Of a stretch of 64,000 bases of DNA, positions 11,159-22,800 are shown piece by piece. Below the pieces are notes generated by a model. The model was not told where the DNA came from. It saw only the letters and a list, made by a program, of their open reading frames with translations, and ran no database searches. The stretch's first letter is position 1; each line of letters begins with the position of its first letter. The position numbers were made by a program, and so were the translations under genes. The stretch is taken from NCBI GenBank assembly GCA_031769625.1, contig JAUIMM010000637.1:4356001-4420000 (forward strand), written 5' to 3'. Origin of the DNA: Taudactylus pleione. Lineage: Eukaryota; Chordata; Amphibia; Anura; Myobatrachidae.

Positions 11159-12252
11159 TCTTATATATAAATATTAATGAAATTCAATGGTCTGTTTGTT
11201 TGACTGTCTGATTATACTTTCGGACACCTCTGCACTGATTGGGATGAAACCAATGCCAGGTAGACCAGTTGGATCCTGGCCAGGTTTTAGGGGGGTTAGG
11301 TTCCCAGTCGGTCATCCTGTTTGTGTATGCTGGTCAGAACTTTGACCGTGGAAGCCTGTTCTGGGCCTTCCACTGGATGGATTTGGATGAAAACTTCACA
11401 GAGGGGTGGCAATTGGTCTGGGATGCCTAATGGAGTGGTTGGAGTCCCAGTCGGACCTCACGGACCAACTTCACAAAGTGGTAACATTGGATCCCAGATG
11501 ACATACTAGGAGGTTGTGGTCACGGTCAGACCTCGTGTTGGTGTATGCTGGTCAGAACTTTGACCCAGGGAGCCTGTTCTGGTCCTTCCACTGGATGGAT
11601 TTGGTTGAAAACTTCACAGAGTGGTAAAAGTGGATCACAGAAGACATACTAGGGGTTTGAGGTCCCTATGGGACCTCCCATTGGTGTGCACTGGGTAGAA
11701 CTTTGACTCAGGGAGGCTGGACAGAACTTTGACCCGGGGGGGGCTATCCAGGGCCTTCCACTGGATGGATTTGGATGCATACTTCACAGAGGGGTGGCAA
11801 TTGGTCTGGAATGCCTAATGGAGTGGTTGTGGTCCCGGTCGGATCTCACGGCAGAATGCCGGGCACAAATTTTACCCAGGGAGCCTGTTCTGGGCCTTCC
11901 ACTAGTTGGATTTGGATGACATCACATAATTTGGATGAAAACTTCACAGAGGGGTAACTTTGGATCCCAGAAGGGGTTAGGGTCCCAGTTGAACCTCCCG
12001 TTGGTGTACACTGTTCTGGGCCTTCCACTGGATGGATTTGGATGAAAACTTAACAGAGTGGTGGCAATTGATCTGGGATGCCTAATGGAGTGGTTGGGGC
12101 TGTGGTCAGATCTCTTGGTGGAGTGCGCTGGGCAGAATTTTTACCCAGGGAGACTGTTCTGGACCTTCCATTGGATGGATTTGGACGCATCACATAATAA
12201 CACTTAATAACTTGAAGATTTAAACCTGGTAAATGCCGGGTACTTTAGCTAG
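11159..12252 (+). mobile_element. Non-autonomous Helitron with internal tandem repeats
   Basis: The left end is TC followed by TTATATATAAATATTAATG, and the right end is CTAG preceded by 'ccgggtactttag' with a short 'cctgg...ccggg' hairpin. The element sits between A (11158) and T (12253) with no target duplication. All three are Helitron hallmarks. The body holds several degenerate direct repeats (about 110-230 bp) of a segment around 'ggatggatttggatgaaaac' and 'gagtggttg'. There is no Rep/helicase coding region. Confidence 0.8.
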
Positions 12253-12949
12253 TTGTAGAATAAATGGAACAACATCACTAACAGTTGAAAAACGGAGAAA
12301 ACTAAAATTTGAGCCCTCATTAAATATCTGCAAATGAAGAACATGACGCCTACTGAAATTCACACTCAAGCTCAAGGAACACATTCGTGGGAAGACTTTT
12401 AATTTACGTCTGATGACGATATCATGACTGCTGTACAGGACTAGTTTGACGACCAATCACCAGACTATTTCCTGAATGTAATCAAGAGGTTTGAGCATCG
12501 ATGGGAGAAGTGTATTGAAGTAAATGGAGACTATGTCGAAATCAAATGCCATTTGAACTTATATTTTTCTGTTATTTATTGTCAGGAAACTGACTTTTGA
12601 ATCCACCCCCGTTCTAGGGGATGGGTTTTCCCACAAAGCAGGAAAAAGGCAGTTTTTGAAACCCCAAACAATCAGACCATGCCGACAGGTGAGAGAGGGG
12701 TATCTTTGCCCTGGCTTCAGAGTTCAGCATTGGAAGCACTGAGGTCAGACGTGGGTCCATTGGATATAGACCTCGTCTTCACAGGAAGCAGTATATTTTC
12801 CAGGTGAGGGAGCACAGTAGCAATGGGCTGTAAATTCTCCTCAGTGTGGCTGACGTAGGGTAACTAGGGTGCCAGTGGAGCAAGGATGTCTGCTGTCGGG
12901 CAGCTAGGAGCTCTGCTGGCAGTGCCCTCTCCTCTTCTCTCTCAGTCTC
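12253..12949. other. Unassigned intergenic sequence
   Basis: No gene or clear repeat is visible. The right half borders the fold-back element that follows. Confidence 0.5.
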
Positions 12950-12954
12950 TGAAT

Positions 12955-13509
12955 CGGGATCCAGTCTATAGATCGACATTGAAAAGGTCGACAATGTCTC
13001 GATAGACACCAGATGTTAGGCAGTCAATACGTCCACAGGGACAAAAGTTCAACGCGCTAAATGTCGACATGTAAGAAGGTTGACAGGTACAAATGTTCAA
13101 CAGGGTCGAAAGGTCGACACAAAAATGGTCAACGCGTGTTTTTTTTTTTTTTTTTTAGGGTTAGGCACTCACCGGAGGATTAGGGTTAGGCACCAGGAGG
13201 GAGGGTTTGAAACTTACCGGAGGGTTAGGGTTAGGCAGTAGAAGGGACTGTAAGGGTCAGGCACCTACCCTGATGGTTAGGGTTAGGCACCAGGAGGGAG
13301 AGTTAGGGTTAGGCACCAAGGGGAGGGTTAGGGTTAGGGTGAAGATTAGGGTTAGAAAAAAAAATGTGTAGAATATTTTTGTGTCGACCATTTTTTTGTG
13401 TCGACCTTTTGTCCCTGTGGATCTATTAACTGTCTAACATATGGTGTCAATCTAGACACTGTTGACCTTTTTACTGTCTATCTTTCAATCCACACCCCTC
13501 TGAATCAGC
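12955..13509. mobile_element. TCGAC-rich fold-back element with TTAGGG core
   Basis: The left arm (12955-13138) is packed with 'gtcgaca', 'aggtcgac' and 'ccacagggacaaaag' segments. The right arm (13378-13509) has their inverted counterparts, such as 'gtcgacc' and 'cttttgtccctgtgg'. The outer parts carry 'ctgaatcggg' and 'cctctgaatcag'. A core of telomere-like repeats lies between the arms. It has no coding potential. I cannot assign a superfamily. Confidence 0.65.
13155..13358 (+). repeat. Interstitial TTAGGG-rich repeats
   Basis: At least nine TTAGGG hexamers, most as 'agggttagggttaggcacc', are interspersed with 'ggcaccaggaggga' spacers. The spacers and their position inside a fold-back element argue for repeat-derived sequence and not a true telomere relic. 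Confidence 0.85.
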
Positions 13510-13510
13510 C

Positions 13511-14822
13511 GTATACCATCTGGCTCTCACTGCACAGGAGGGAGCTGTCAGCAGGGAGCATGCACATACAGTCTGCTTACCTTGCATGCGGTTGATAGAC
13601 ATTGTGTAAGATTATATAATAGACTAGTTGTTGCCATGAGATCGCTTCTGCCAACATTTTTTCTTATTTGAGGTGGTATAGTTGTATTGCCTCCCCATTC
13701 GAACTTTCGTCTGATTGTTCTACCCGGAACCCCAAAACTTATCTGGGTCAGGGACTGGGTTCGTCTACTTGATATACAGTATGTAAGCAAATATCTCCAT
13801 CTTAGAAGTGGGTAGGTTAGAAGCAACTTTGATATATGCTTATATTTTACCATCAGAAGACAGCAGAAAAAATACAGTGACTGTGTAAATTATCAATTGG
13901 GGGAGGGGGAAGTAAAAACAAATCTTAAGGTAAATAAATATATACATAAACAAATTAAATTAAATGATATAAAATCCTCAATGATCATCTCACCTTTCAT
14001 TCATTTACTAGCTAGAAGTAAGATGTAATTATATATATTATATACTCCATGATTTCACATTATGGATGTGAGCAGTGGGTACATAGCCATGATCCCCGCA
14101 TCACCTTCACTCTATTGTTCAGTAATTTATAAGTCGAGCTTTGCTCCTGTGAAAGCTCAGGAGAGTTTGTTAATGTCCTAGAAAGGAGGTATCAATCTCC
14201 CCGGCTGACAGGCTGGACTGACAGGTGGGTGATTCACATGATGAAGGGCTTGTGAAATGTTCTCAAGGTAACGCAGTGATGTCAGCCTTCCAATTCTTAG
14301 ATCATTGTTGCCAATAGCTACCGGCTGAATGCCCTGGGCATTTGGTGTGTGTTTTATGGCTCAGTCCACGACAAAATACCTCTCATTCAATGACAAGGCA
14401 TTTATATCATGGTCCACTTAAGATTGCAGGAAAATATATAACATAATTCAGAGAGGTTGGTTTAACAAAGGGACACTTAGATCTAACTTACACTGCAAAG
14501 ATCCAGTTTGACATTCTGGCTTTTACAAATAGTGCACTGACAGACAGACACACACACATATATAGATGCCTACCTTTCAGTTTGGGAAAATGATCCCAGA
14601 ATAGCACTTGGCCTTTACTTGTTTCTTGGATAAGAATGTACATGGTAGAGACAGTAAAAGTGGGGGAGCTCTCCACAACTCCTGGAAGGGGAAGGTCCAG
14701 GTAAATGATGATGTAACTTATAGTGATTTGCATTATCATGTACCCTTTCCAATTCTGCAATCGGGGCAGTTAAGACATCCACAGGGCCTAGGTACTGAGG
14801 AGGTGTGGCCTAATCTTGGAGA
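13511..14822. other. Unassigned intergenic sequence
   Basis: No coding exon or mobile-element end was recognised. AT-rich stretches at 13920-14050 and a short CA run near 14550 are the only notable composition. Confidence 0.5.
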
Positions 14823-14825
14823 CAT

Positions 14826-15239
14826 GGGCCCTGATTCAGACCCACTCGCGAGCGGCTGTGTCTGATCAAAGGGGGCGTGCTGTCGATGTTGATTGACAGC
14901 ACGCCCCCTTTGGTGGGCGTGCCGGGGGTGTGCCTCCCTGACGGGGGCATTCCCACGGGAACGCCTCCCGTCAGAAGCCGGCCCACTGACATCACTAGTG
15001 ATGTCAGTGGGAGTGATTTTGGCTCTGATAGAGCCAAAATCACTCCGGAGCTTGCGGTTGAAAACCTCAACCGTAGGCTCCGGATCGCAGTTTCGATGGT
15101 CGCGATGGTCACGACCATCGCGGCCATCAAACTGCACGCTCGTTTAGGCTGTGGGTGGTGACCCACAGCTATACGAGCGTCCAGGAGGACGCTCCATTTT
15201 TATGGAGGGCGGCCCTCATTCAGAGCGTGCGCTCTGCTC
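14826..15239 (+). mobile_element. M1: string-of-hairpins Harbinger-type MITE, right end truncated
   Basis: The left end GGGCCCTGATTCAGACCC follows ACAT (14822-14825), and ACAT recurs at the right border (15240-15243). Consecutive near-perfect hairpins follow: about 14867-14912, 14942-14977, 14981-15010, 15012-15044, 15046-15085, 15095-15128 and 15136-15180. Compared with M5 and M6 it lacks the final inverted terminal copy. There is no open frame of meaning; the overlapping frames reflect the hairpins. Confidence 0.8.
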
Positions 15240-15240
15240 A

Positions 15241-15760
15241 CATGGAACACATGGGGAGGGCACAGGGGAACACATGGGGAGGAGAGCAAAGGCAAACATG
15301 GAGAGGGGGCAGAGAAACACATGGGCAGGAGGCAGAGGCACACATGGTGAGGGGGCAGAGTCACATTTGATAGACATGATAAGGGAAGGCATAGGGACAC
15401 CTGGAGAGACAGCAAAGGCACAAATGGGGAGGGAGAGTAAGGCACAAATGGGAAGGGAAGACAGAGGGACATATGAGCACATTAAACAGAGGGGGAGAGG
15501 CACATATGGAGAGGGGGCAGAGGAACATGATAATTAGGGCAGAGGTACACATGGGGAGGAGGCAGAGTCACACATGATAATTAGGGCAGAGGTACACATG
15601 CTGAGGTAGGGCAGAGGCAGATGTGGAGATGGGGCAGAGGTACACATGGGAATAGGAATAGAGGAACAATGGCACAGGGGCTGAGCCACACACAAGGCAG
15701 TGGGCAGAGGCACACACGGAGACAGGGGCAGAGGCACACATACAAAATACTGTAGACATG
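15241..15760 (+). repeat. Degenerate purine-rich minisatellite
   Basis: The strand is G/A-rich, with repeated 'ggggcagaggcacacatgg' and 'ggagagggggcagag' type units of about 25-35 bp and strong divergence between units. The several overlapping frames on both strands are by-products. Confidence 0.8.
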
Positions 15761-16604
15761 GCCAATGGAGGGGAGGCTGGAGGAGAAGAGGAGGAGAAGG
15801 GTTGGGTTGGTGATACACAGTGAGGTTAGATACTGCATCTCTAAGGCAGCTTTTGCACCTGGTCTTCCACCAGGAATTTCTCCAGATTTTACCTGTACAA
15901 AGGGCTGATTATCGGGAATCTGCGAGTGAACAAGACCCATTCTGTGATTGTGGGGAATGGGTCCTGTGTAGTCGCATGCAGCCCCTTCAATGCCTCTGCC
16001 TGATTGATAGGCAGAAGTATTTAAGGGTCAGTGCGGGAGCAGGGGCGTCTGACGTCCCCGGAAATAGGGTGCATCCGCTCCATTTTCCGGGAGTGGCAAG
16101 GCCAGGGACTACGTCGATGGACGCTGTGTCCTGGCCTCGCAAGCCAGCTGTACATTGAAGACTTGAAGCTCTGCATGACAAATTGTCATAGAGTGTTAGC
16201 AGAGGCATATCATTCTGGTTGCAGAGGTCACTGCTACAACAGAGCCCTGTGCCTCGGGAGCCCCCACACCCGGTACGGCAGTGACAGCCTTGGAGATCTG
16301 AGTAAGGACCCAGAACCAGCTGATGGGTTCCTGGATTTATAGTCTGTACTGATCAGGAAGAAAGCAGAAAATGGAGAGAACTTGTCTTTACAATGTTGGT
16401 AAATTAACTCTATATTCCACAAGATAATGAGAGCTTATAAGCAAAAAGTAGCTTTACACTGAAGTAAAGGTGGCAGTATTGGTTATAGAATACTCACTTA
16501 AATATACTACTTTAAGGATAGTAATTAAAGTGTTATGCTTCCTCTACCCTTATATTATTTCCCCATAGTGTTCAATATGAGTAATCTGGCATAGGCGTTA
16601 CACA
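15761..16604. other. Unassigned intergenic sequence
   Basis: I see no recognisable gene or element boundary. Short open frames lack any motif. Confidence 0.45.
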
Positions 16605-16892
16605 CAGGGCCGTAACTAACTATGGGCGACATGTGCCACTACACAGAGTGCCGACGCAGCCCCGCCTCCTCCCTGTACCTTGCTCCTGGCTAGCAGGTTG
16701 TCTGGAATGGCACTCTGAAGCTGGCATTGCTGCTACAGCATCCGTGGAGCATCCTGTGGACACTCCAGACTAGCACCCTGCACAGTATATGCAGCCGATC
16801 GGGCCAGTCAGCTCAGAGCTGCCGGTCCCACCCCCTTCTGCGTAATGTAATGGCATAGCAAGGTCATTGGACGGGGCCGGCACAGGGCCCTG
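16605..16892. mobile_element. Possible hAT-type MITE
   Basis: It opens with CAGGGCCGTAACTA, a common hAT terminal form, and a related 'gggccctgttac' lies near 16885-16895. No target duplication could be confirmed. Confidence 0.35.
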
Positions 16893-17009
16893 TTACTGCT
16901 CTGCTTCCACATACATGGCTAGAGATATCAGAAAATTACATACTGCATAAAATAGTCTAACCAGTTGCAAGGCTGATTAATGGTGCAATGCACAATACAT
17001 GTGGAAGGG

Positions 17010-17216
17010 GTTGGGTACGATATGTCGACAGTCAAAATTTCGTCAGTCGTCGTGTAGGCATGAGAATGCCGACATGGTGATAATGTCAACCTTGACCATA
17101 TTGACATTAATCACGAAGACAGTGATGAATTGTCAACATGTTATATTGTCGGCATTTTCACAATGTCGACATCTTAACTGTCGACATTGTGTTGTCGACA
17201 TTGTGATTCCATCCCT
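17010..17216. mobile_element. Second TCGACA fold-back element
   Basis: The segment is built of inverted 'tgtcgaca', 'tgccgacat' and 'attgtcggca' motifs and resembles the arms of the element at 12955-13509, without the TTAGGG core. Borders are approximate. Confidence 0.5.
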
Positions 17217-17973
17217 TATGAAAGTATATATGATAAGTGAGTGGTGCTCTTGAGATGTGCTACGTCCTGGGAAGTTCTTGCGTTACCTGTGAAAGAGAGG
17301 TGATAGGTAAAGTGGGAAGAGCGTTTGACCCACGGCCGGTTCCACAGCCCCGCAGTCACCTGACTGATCCATTATTGTCTAATATTGTATAGCCAGATTG
17401 TTCTCAGCATTTTACTGCACATATAATTGGATATCTCTAAAAAAAAACCCAGTCTCTAAAGAGTTAAATGAAAAGAAAAGGAGTCAATCGTCCATTCGGA
17501 ACCCCAAGGAGAGAGATCCTTTGATGTCATGTGTATAACCCCGGTTTCCACAACAAGTTACTGAACGTTTAAAGAGTATAACTCAAAGTAACCAAAAAAT
17601 GATACAGGGATTGTCATGTGGGATTATAATGGATTACCTTTTAGAAATATTAGGCACAGAAGAAAGAGCACAGAGAGGAGTGTTTACAGCTGTGTAAGCC
17701 CCTCTGTGTTAGCACGCTGACAGTATACAGTATACATTTCTATGAAAATGATATAAAAAATTGTACATGCTTGTTATTCTTCCCGCTGCTATATATATAC
17801 AGTAACCCAGACTGTGGGCTCCCCCTGGGGAACTGTTTACTGATTTTTCCAGTTTTTCTTTTTTTTATTTATTTATTTTATACAGTTGGAATAAAAGATT
17901 GTTACCTCTGTCGTAAAAGCAGATGGGGATTCAACGTACCTGCAAATTCTGTAGCTAAATAAGAATGACAACC
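17217..17973. other. Unassigned intergenic sequence
   Basis: No gene or repeat boundary was recognised. It ends at the target site of N1b. Confidence 0.5.
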
Positions 17974-17976
17974 TAG

Positions 17977-18575
17977 GGGCCTGATTCAGAGCCGCTCGTA
18001 AGCGGCCGCTCGTTCGCTCCGAGCGATGTTCGCACAACTGCGCATGCGTATGGGTTGTAATACGCACGCACGAACCAGTCATTGCGGTCGGAAATTGTGT
18101 GCTCGCAAAATAGCGAATGCCTGCTAATTTGAGTGATAGAATGAGGCGTTTGTGGGTGGTAACAGGGGAAGGTACTCGAAAATGGGGAGTGGAGATCCGA
18201 ACGCAAGCGTGCCAAACGGTCAAAACGGGCGTTTTAAGGGTGTGCATAATTAACAAAGCAGCGTCATCGACCACGTCACTTGGTTGTCTTTTAGCCTGAA
18301 CTGCTCGCATGGTTGCGGTAGGAAAATCCTACCACAAGCACTGCGAGCAGTTCACACGCCTTTCGATGTACTCGATTAATCTAATAAATCGCGGAGATGA
18401 TGTAGGATGCGAGCGGCCAGGGGGCGTTTTTAAAAAAATAGCGAGCGCATGTTTCGTTCGCTCGTTCAGACATAGAGGCGTCAACAGACCGCAAAGAGCG
18501 AGCACTCTATTTAAATATCCGGCCCCCTTTTCTGAACGAGCGAGCGCAAATAGTGTCCGGCTCTGAATCAGGCCC
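17977..18575 (+). mobile_element. N1b: second 599-bp Harbinger-type MITE
   Basis: Perfect ends GGGCCTGATTCAGAGCC and complement are flanked by TAG at 17974-17976 and 18576-18578. Length and layout match N1a at 622-1220, with scattered substitutions and small compensating indels. The inner region contains a hairpin 'ctgctcgca...tgcgagcag' near 18300-18350. It has no coding capacity. Confidence 0.88.
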
Positions 18576-18630
18576 TAGGTGTGACGGGGTCTGCCTGGAG
18601 GGGTTCTACGTCGTACCTTAATATCTCTTT

Positions 18631-19055
18631 AAGATATAAATTGGTTATTTGCTTCTGACCCTTAACAACTTTGTCAAGTTTACTCAACTTAAACCAATAA
18701 ATAACGACACAGACAACAAGAGCTTGGCTAAAAGGTCACAGCTTTTATTTATAATTAATTCATTAATTAATTAACCTAACCAGGGTGGTAAAGAGACGCT
18801 GCAGACTCAGTTCCAGCTTTCACTTCGCTCAAATACTCAGAGAATGACTGAAATGTCCCCCCTCTAGATGCACTAACGATGTGAGGGTCCCACTTCCCTC
18901 CTGGGCCAATCCGAGATGCTTCTGTACAAAAGTGCCCGGGTTGCCCTGCAAGGAGAAGAATAAATTTGCCAGGTTCATCGAGGGCAAGTGCCCCCACAAA
19001 GTTATCTTGCGCCACATAAAGCCACTGAGCTGCAGCGTACTCCCGCCACGCTACG
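18631..19055 (-). repeat. Duplicated repeat, copy 1 (shared minus-strand frame)
   Basis: About 420 bp, from 'taagatataaattggttattt' to 'gcagcgtactcccgcc', recur at 19339-19747. On the minus strand both copies retain a readable stretch with QDNFVGALALDEPGKF and RIGPGGKWDPHIVSASRGG, and copy 1 stays open from 19015 to 18776. I do not recognise the protein. It may be a fragment of a transposon ORF. Confidence 0.6.
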
Positions 19056-19338
19056 CCTCCTCTAAATTTGGAAAAGAAAGGTTAGTGTGACACAACAAAA
19101 ACCAGTAACGGGTGGGATGGAGGGTTTCAAAGCTACAGAAAAAGAGGCTGTCTACATACAAAGCAGCCAATATATACTGATCATCTGACCACTCCCTCAA
19201 GCAATATCATTGGCTCTACCATCCAGCTGATCATACAGCACCAAAAACTGCCCAGCGACAAGGCTGTCATCAAACAGCCATACGGCAAAAACACCAGTAA
19301 TATTACAAATTATTTTGCTTATCCAGCCTTCGCCTACT

Positions 19339-19747
19339 ATAAGATATACACTGGTTATTTGCTTCTAAACCTTAACAAACTTGTCAAGCTTACTCAACTT
19401 AAACTAATAAATAATGACACACACAACAAGAGCTTGGCTAAAAGGTCACAGCATTTATTTATAATTAATTAATTAATTAACCTAACCAGGGTGGCAAAGA
19501 GACGCTGTAGACTTAATTTCCATCCTTCACTTCGCTGAAATACTCGGGGAACGACTGAAACGTCCCCCCTCTAGACGCACTAACGATGCGAGTGTCCCAC
19601 TTCCCTCCTGGGCCAATCCATACAAAAGCACCCGGGTCCCCGCGCAGGGAGAAGGACAAATTTGCCGGGTTCATCGAGAGTAAGTGCCCCCACAAAGTTA
19701 TCTTGCACCACATAAAGCCACTGAGCTGCAGCATACTCCCGCCAAAG
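19339..19747 (-). repeat. Duplicated repeat, copy 2
   Basis: This is a direct repeat of 18631-19055 about 709 bp downstream, with the same 'caagagcttggctaaaaggt' and AATTAATT-rich segment. The minus-strand reading QDNFVGALTLDEPGKF is preserved but moves between frames through small indels, so this copy is decayed. Confidence 0.6.
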
Positions 19748-19800
19748 CCAGACTCCAAAGGAAACTGGCCCGCCACCCAATACGACCTAGCCCAGAGCAC

Positions 19801-21746
19801 AAATCCTTAATAAGCAAACAGATCCAAGTCATTAAGATGCCCTCCGTCAGGATGGAAAATTCTGAGTTAATCACCAACTAAAAGCTATGACTCACATCCA
19901 AGCCACCCAGTGGCACCAACATGACTGGCTTCTGACACATTCACCTCCTACTTCGCATTGACCAATGCACCATGCTTACGCACCACTCTCCAAGTCAAAC
20001 TAGGCACCATACAGAATACATCCGGCCTTTATCCCAACAAAAAACCTGTCACCACTAACAATCAATTCCACTGCTTTGAGCCGCACCATGTCATTGCTCC
20101 CGACAGAAAACACCCCCTAGCCATGTCACACCATTTTTAACCACCGAGGACACAAGCAAATCAAGCACAAAAACTCTACACCAACCTCGCACATCCTTCT
20201 CAAACCAGAGTGTCCATTGCTGTAATCCCAGTGAGCAACAATATTCCGTACCATGAGTACCTCACCAAACCCTACCATCCCGACACAACTTTAAGAAGAC
20301 ACATAGCAACTAACTAGCAGGGATGCATAATAGAGGAAACAAGTAACCCGAGTGAAGAGGAAAAACTAAAAAACCTACACATGAACCAAATTGGGCCAGA
20401 TCAAGGCTCCCGGGAGGAAAAATTCAAATAATCCCTTCACAACCCCCCAATTGTTGAGCGCTAGTCGTTCAGGTAAACAACTTATCAAGTTGACGCCATG
20501 TGCGCAGCTACCTTTTGTCGCAACATGTATATGTCTTATAGGCAGCCGCCTTTCCACCCCTAAACTCTGCAGGAAATGCCTCAGCAATCGCTGTGCCAAA
20601 TAACTGTCCCAATTTTAAAATAAATGAGTACTAGAACTTGAAACATACAAACCTATCCCAACCAAACCTTGACCAAACAGCAGCGAACTGAGATGTGGTA
20701 CGCAGTGTAAGATCGGCATGACAACCACGATTGCCCTCCACTAGCAGGACGCCACCTGCACAATACGCTACAAGGCAAGCCGGGCAAATAAAACCTCAGG
20801 ATGGTGAAAAAAGTAACTATCTACCCCCACCTGTTTGGTCTCTTCCACCCACCGAAACTTGCAAGGCACCAACAAAAGCCCTGACGGTGAAGATGCCTTA
20901 TTGGAAGCCACCAACTAACTCAAACTATACTCTCCAAAAATTGCAGCTGAAAAATTCAAATGTAAAAGAGAGGCCTCATACATGTCAGAAGCCACCTGAT
21001 CCATAGTGGTTATGCAATGTCATAAAAAGCTGCACCTCAATGAGCCGCCTGGAGACGGCACGTACGGGAAACCACTAACACAACATGAAATAGCCTAGCG
21101 AAAAATAAATGGCTGGGATTGGCATAAATACCTTTTAGCTTACAATAGAAATGAGATCCCTGTTAGCGCCACCACCACAGAGGCTTTGGACCAAACCTGC
21201 TACGAATGGTTCCAAGCAAAGAAGTAAAGCAAATGTTACAAAAGATTTACCCACCGTAGATGACTGAGTGCCATAAGCTTGCCAAAATTGCCAGGCAGAT
21301 GATTGTGTCCGGAGTATCATTGACAAGAGACCGCAGCACAAAAAATGTATGTTCAGAATTTAAAATTCGATACCTAAATGCACAAAGCTAAATGATGCAA
21401 CAAACGCAATGAAAACGAGATTCGGTTGTTGATGGCTTGAGCCAAACCCAATTCTGTCACCCTTCAAATTAAGTAGTCAACAACGCGATCGCCTTGACCC
21501 GAGATATATGGCCACCAAAATTGAGAAAGGCTCCAACAGCAACAACTTACTCGTAAGACCTGCATTGCACCAAACCCGAGGCCAAGGAGCCACGCAGAAA
21601 AAAATGTCTTCAAAATAAGAGCCAAAACCCGGAGAGCTAGCCGATTTGGTGAAAAATCGCAGCAACAACTTAAGCCTAAACATTCTTTGCACAAAAATGT
21701 CACAATTTTTCCTCTATTACTTACTGAGGTAGTGTGCCTGTTACAG
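19801..21746. other. Unassigned, probably old repeat sequence
   Basis: This C/A-rich stretch follows the duplicated repeat. Open frames are short and on both strands, and no domain is recognisable. It may belong to the same degraded element as the duplicated segments. Confidence 0.4.
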
Positions 21747-21752
21747 ATTAGA

Positions 21753-21860
21753 CCAGAGATTCCCAAACTTTTTTGAATTATGGCATTGTGTCAGCATTGT
21801 TTTCATGGCACCCCTAAGCCAAAAGTTTGTTATTGAGAAATTCAGAAACAACTGTAGTAA
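21753..21860 (+). mobile_element. hAT-like terminus fragment
   Basis: The sequence CAGAGATTCCCAAAC followed by a T-run resembles the ends of Charlie-type hAT elements. No matching right end was found. Confidence 0.35.
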
Positions 21861-22069
21861 AGTGAAGTAAATTGTCCTTACCTGTCATCCTTAGGTTCAG
21901 TTATATGATGGGGACAGGTTTGCACTTCTGTTTGTCCACATTACATTGACCACAAAGAATTTGATTTGCTGCTGGACCAGCAACCTGAGACACCCCTGCA
22001 AGTGTCCCGAGGCAACCACTGGATTAGACCCTGATTAGCCCCAATAAGGTGAAACAGTGGGATTTCTAG

Positions 22070-22800
22070 GGCTGATTCAGAGGTGGACACTAATGCTGTG
22101 TCTGTGTGCGCAGTGGATGGGCAAATGTTGCAGGCACCTAGGTATGTAATTGAGACGCCCACCGGCAGCTTTGAAAATCCAAGCATCTGCGTACAAAGGT
22201 ACAGCATCGGTCTGAGGGGTCTATTTACTAAGCAGTGTTAGGAGACAGAGTGAAAAGTGATAAGGTGCCAGCCAATCAGCTCCCAACTGTCATTTTTCAA
22301 ACACAGCCTGTGACATGGCAGTTAGGAGCTGATTGGCTGGCACCTTATTTACCAAGCAGTGTTAGGAGACAGAGTGAAAAGTGATAAGGTGCCAGCCAAT
22401 CAGTTCCCAACTGTCATTTTTCAAACACAGCCTGTGAGACGGCAGTTAGGAGCTGATTGGCTGGCACCTTATCACTTTTCACTCTGTCTCCTAACACTGC
22501 TTAGTAAATAGACCCCTGCTCAGATTCTTCAATAATCGTTCTTCTGAGTAATCCTATGGTCGCACAAAATTGCAGCGGGAGACGCCAGAGCGGTTTGCTT
22601 TCTGCGTACAGGATTGCAGTCACAGTCTCTGACACTCCTCGAAAATGGTAACGACACGCCTCCGGGAGACTTGCCTACCAGGATGCGCCATACAATTTTC
22701 GGGAGCCTCCCAGCTGCCCAGTATGCAATGGTCTCTGAGTCAAGCCCTCTGCCATCAGCATTGACCCATTTCCACAATTTTGGCCCAATGACGAGCTACT
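22070..22800 (+). mobile_element. Harbinger-type MITE family P, split by fold-back F1
   Basis: It begins 'gggctgattcagaggtggac' and shares 'tctgcgtacaaag...cagcatcggtct' and 'ctgagtaa' segments with the MITE at 53861-54307. The fold-back element at 22216-22516 interrupts it within this shared segment. The right end is not clear. Confidence 0.5.
22216..22516. mobile_element. Fold-back element F1, internally duplicated
   Basis: Inverted ends run GGGGTCTATTTACTAAGC...GCTTAGTAAATAGACCCC, and the arms are complementary for more than 60 bp. The 'gtgataaggtgccagccaatcag' core and its complement appear twice, so the element looks like a dimer. It has no coding capacity. Confidence 0.8.

Noticed and set aside
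13155..13358. Relic of a chromosome end or fusion point
   Set aside because: The hexamers are separated by other spacer sequence and enclosed by inverted arms, which fits a mobile repeat better.
14810..15166. Frames of 118-133 codons inside M1, with similar frames in M4, M5, M6 and M7
   Set aside because: The hairpins produce similar peptides on both strands (for example SLTSLVMSVG on each). They shift between copies and are not coding.
15151..15818. Pro/Cys-rich or Gly-rich open frames on both strands
   Set aside because: They fall in a purine-rich minisatellite with frames open in every phase, and no motif is conserved.
18590..21746. LTR retrotransposon with two LTRs (the 420-bp direct repeats)
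   Set aside because: I found no TG...CA borders, primer-binding site, polypurine tract or gag/pol reading between or around the repeats.
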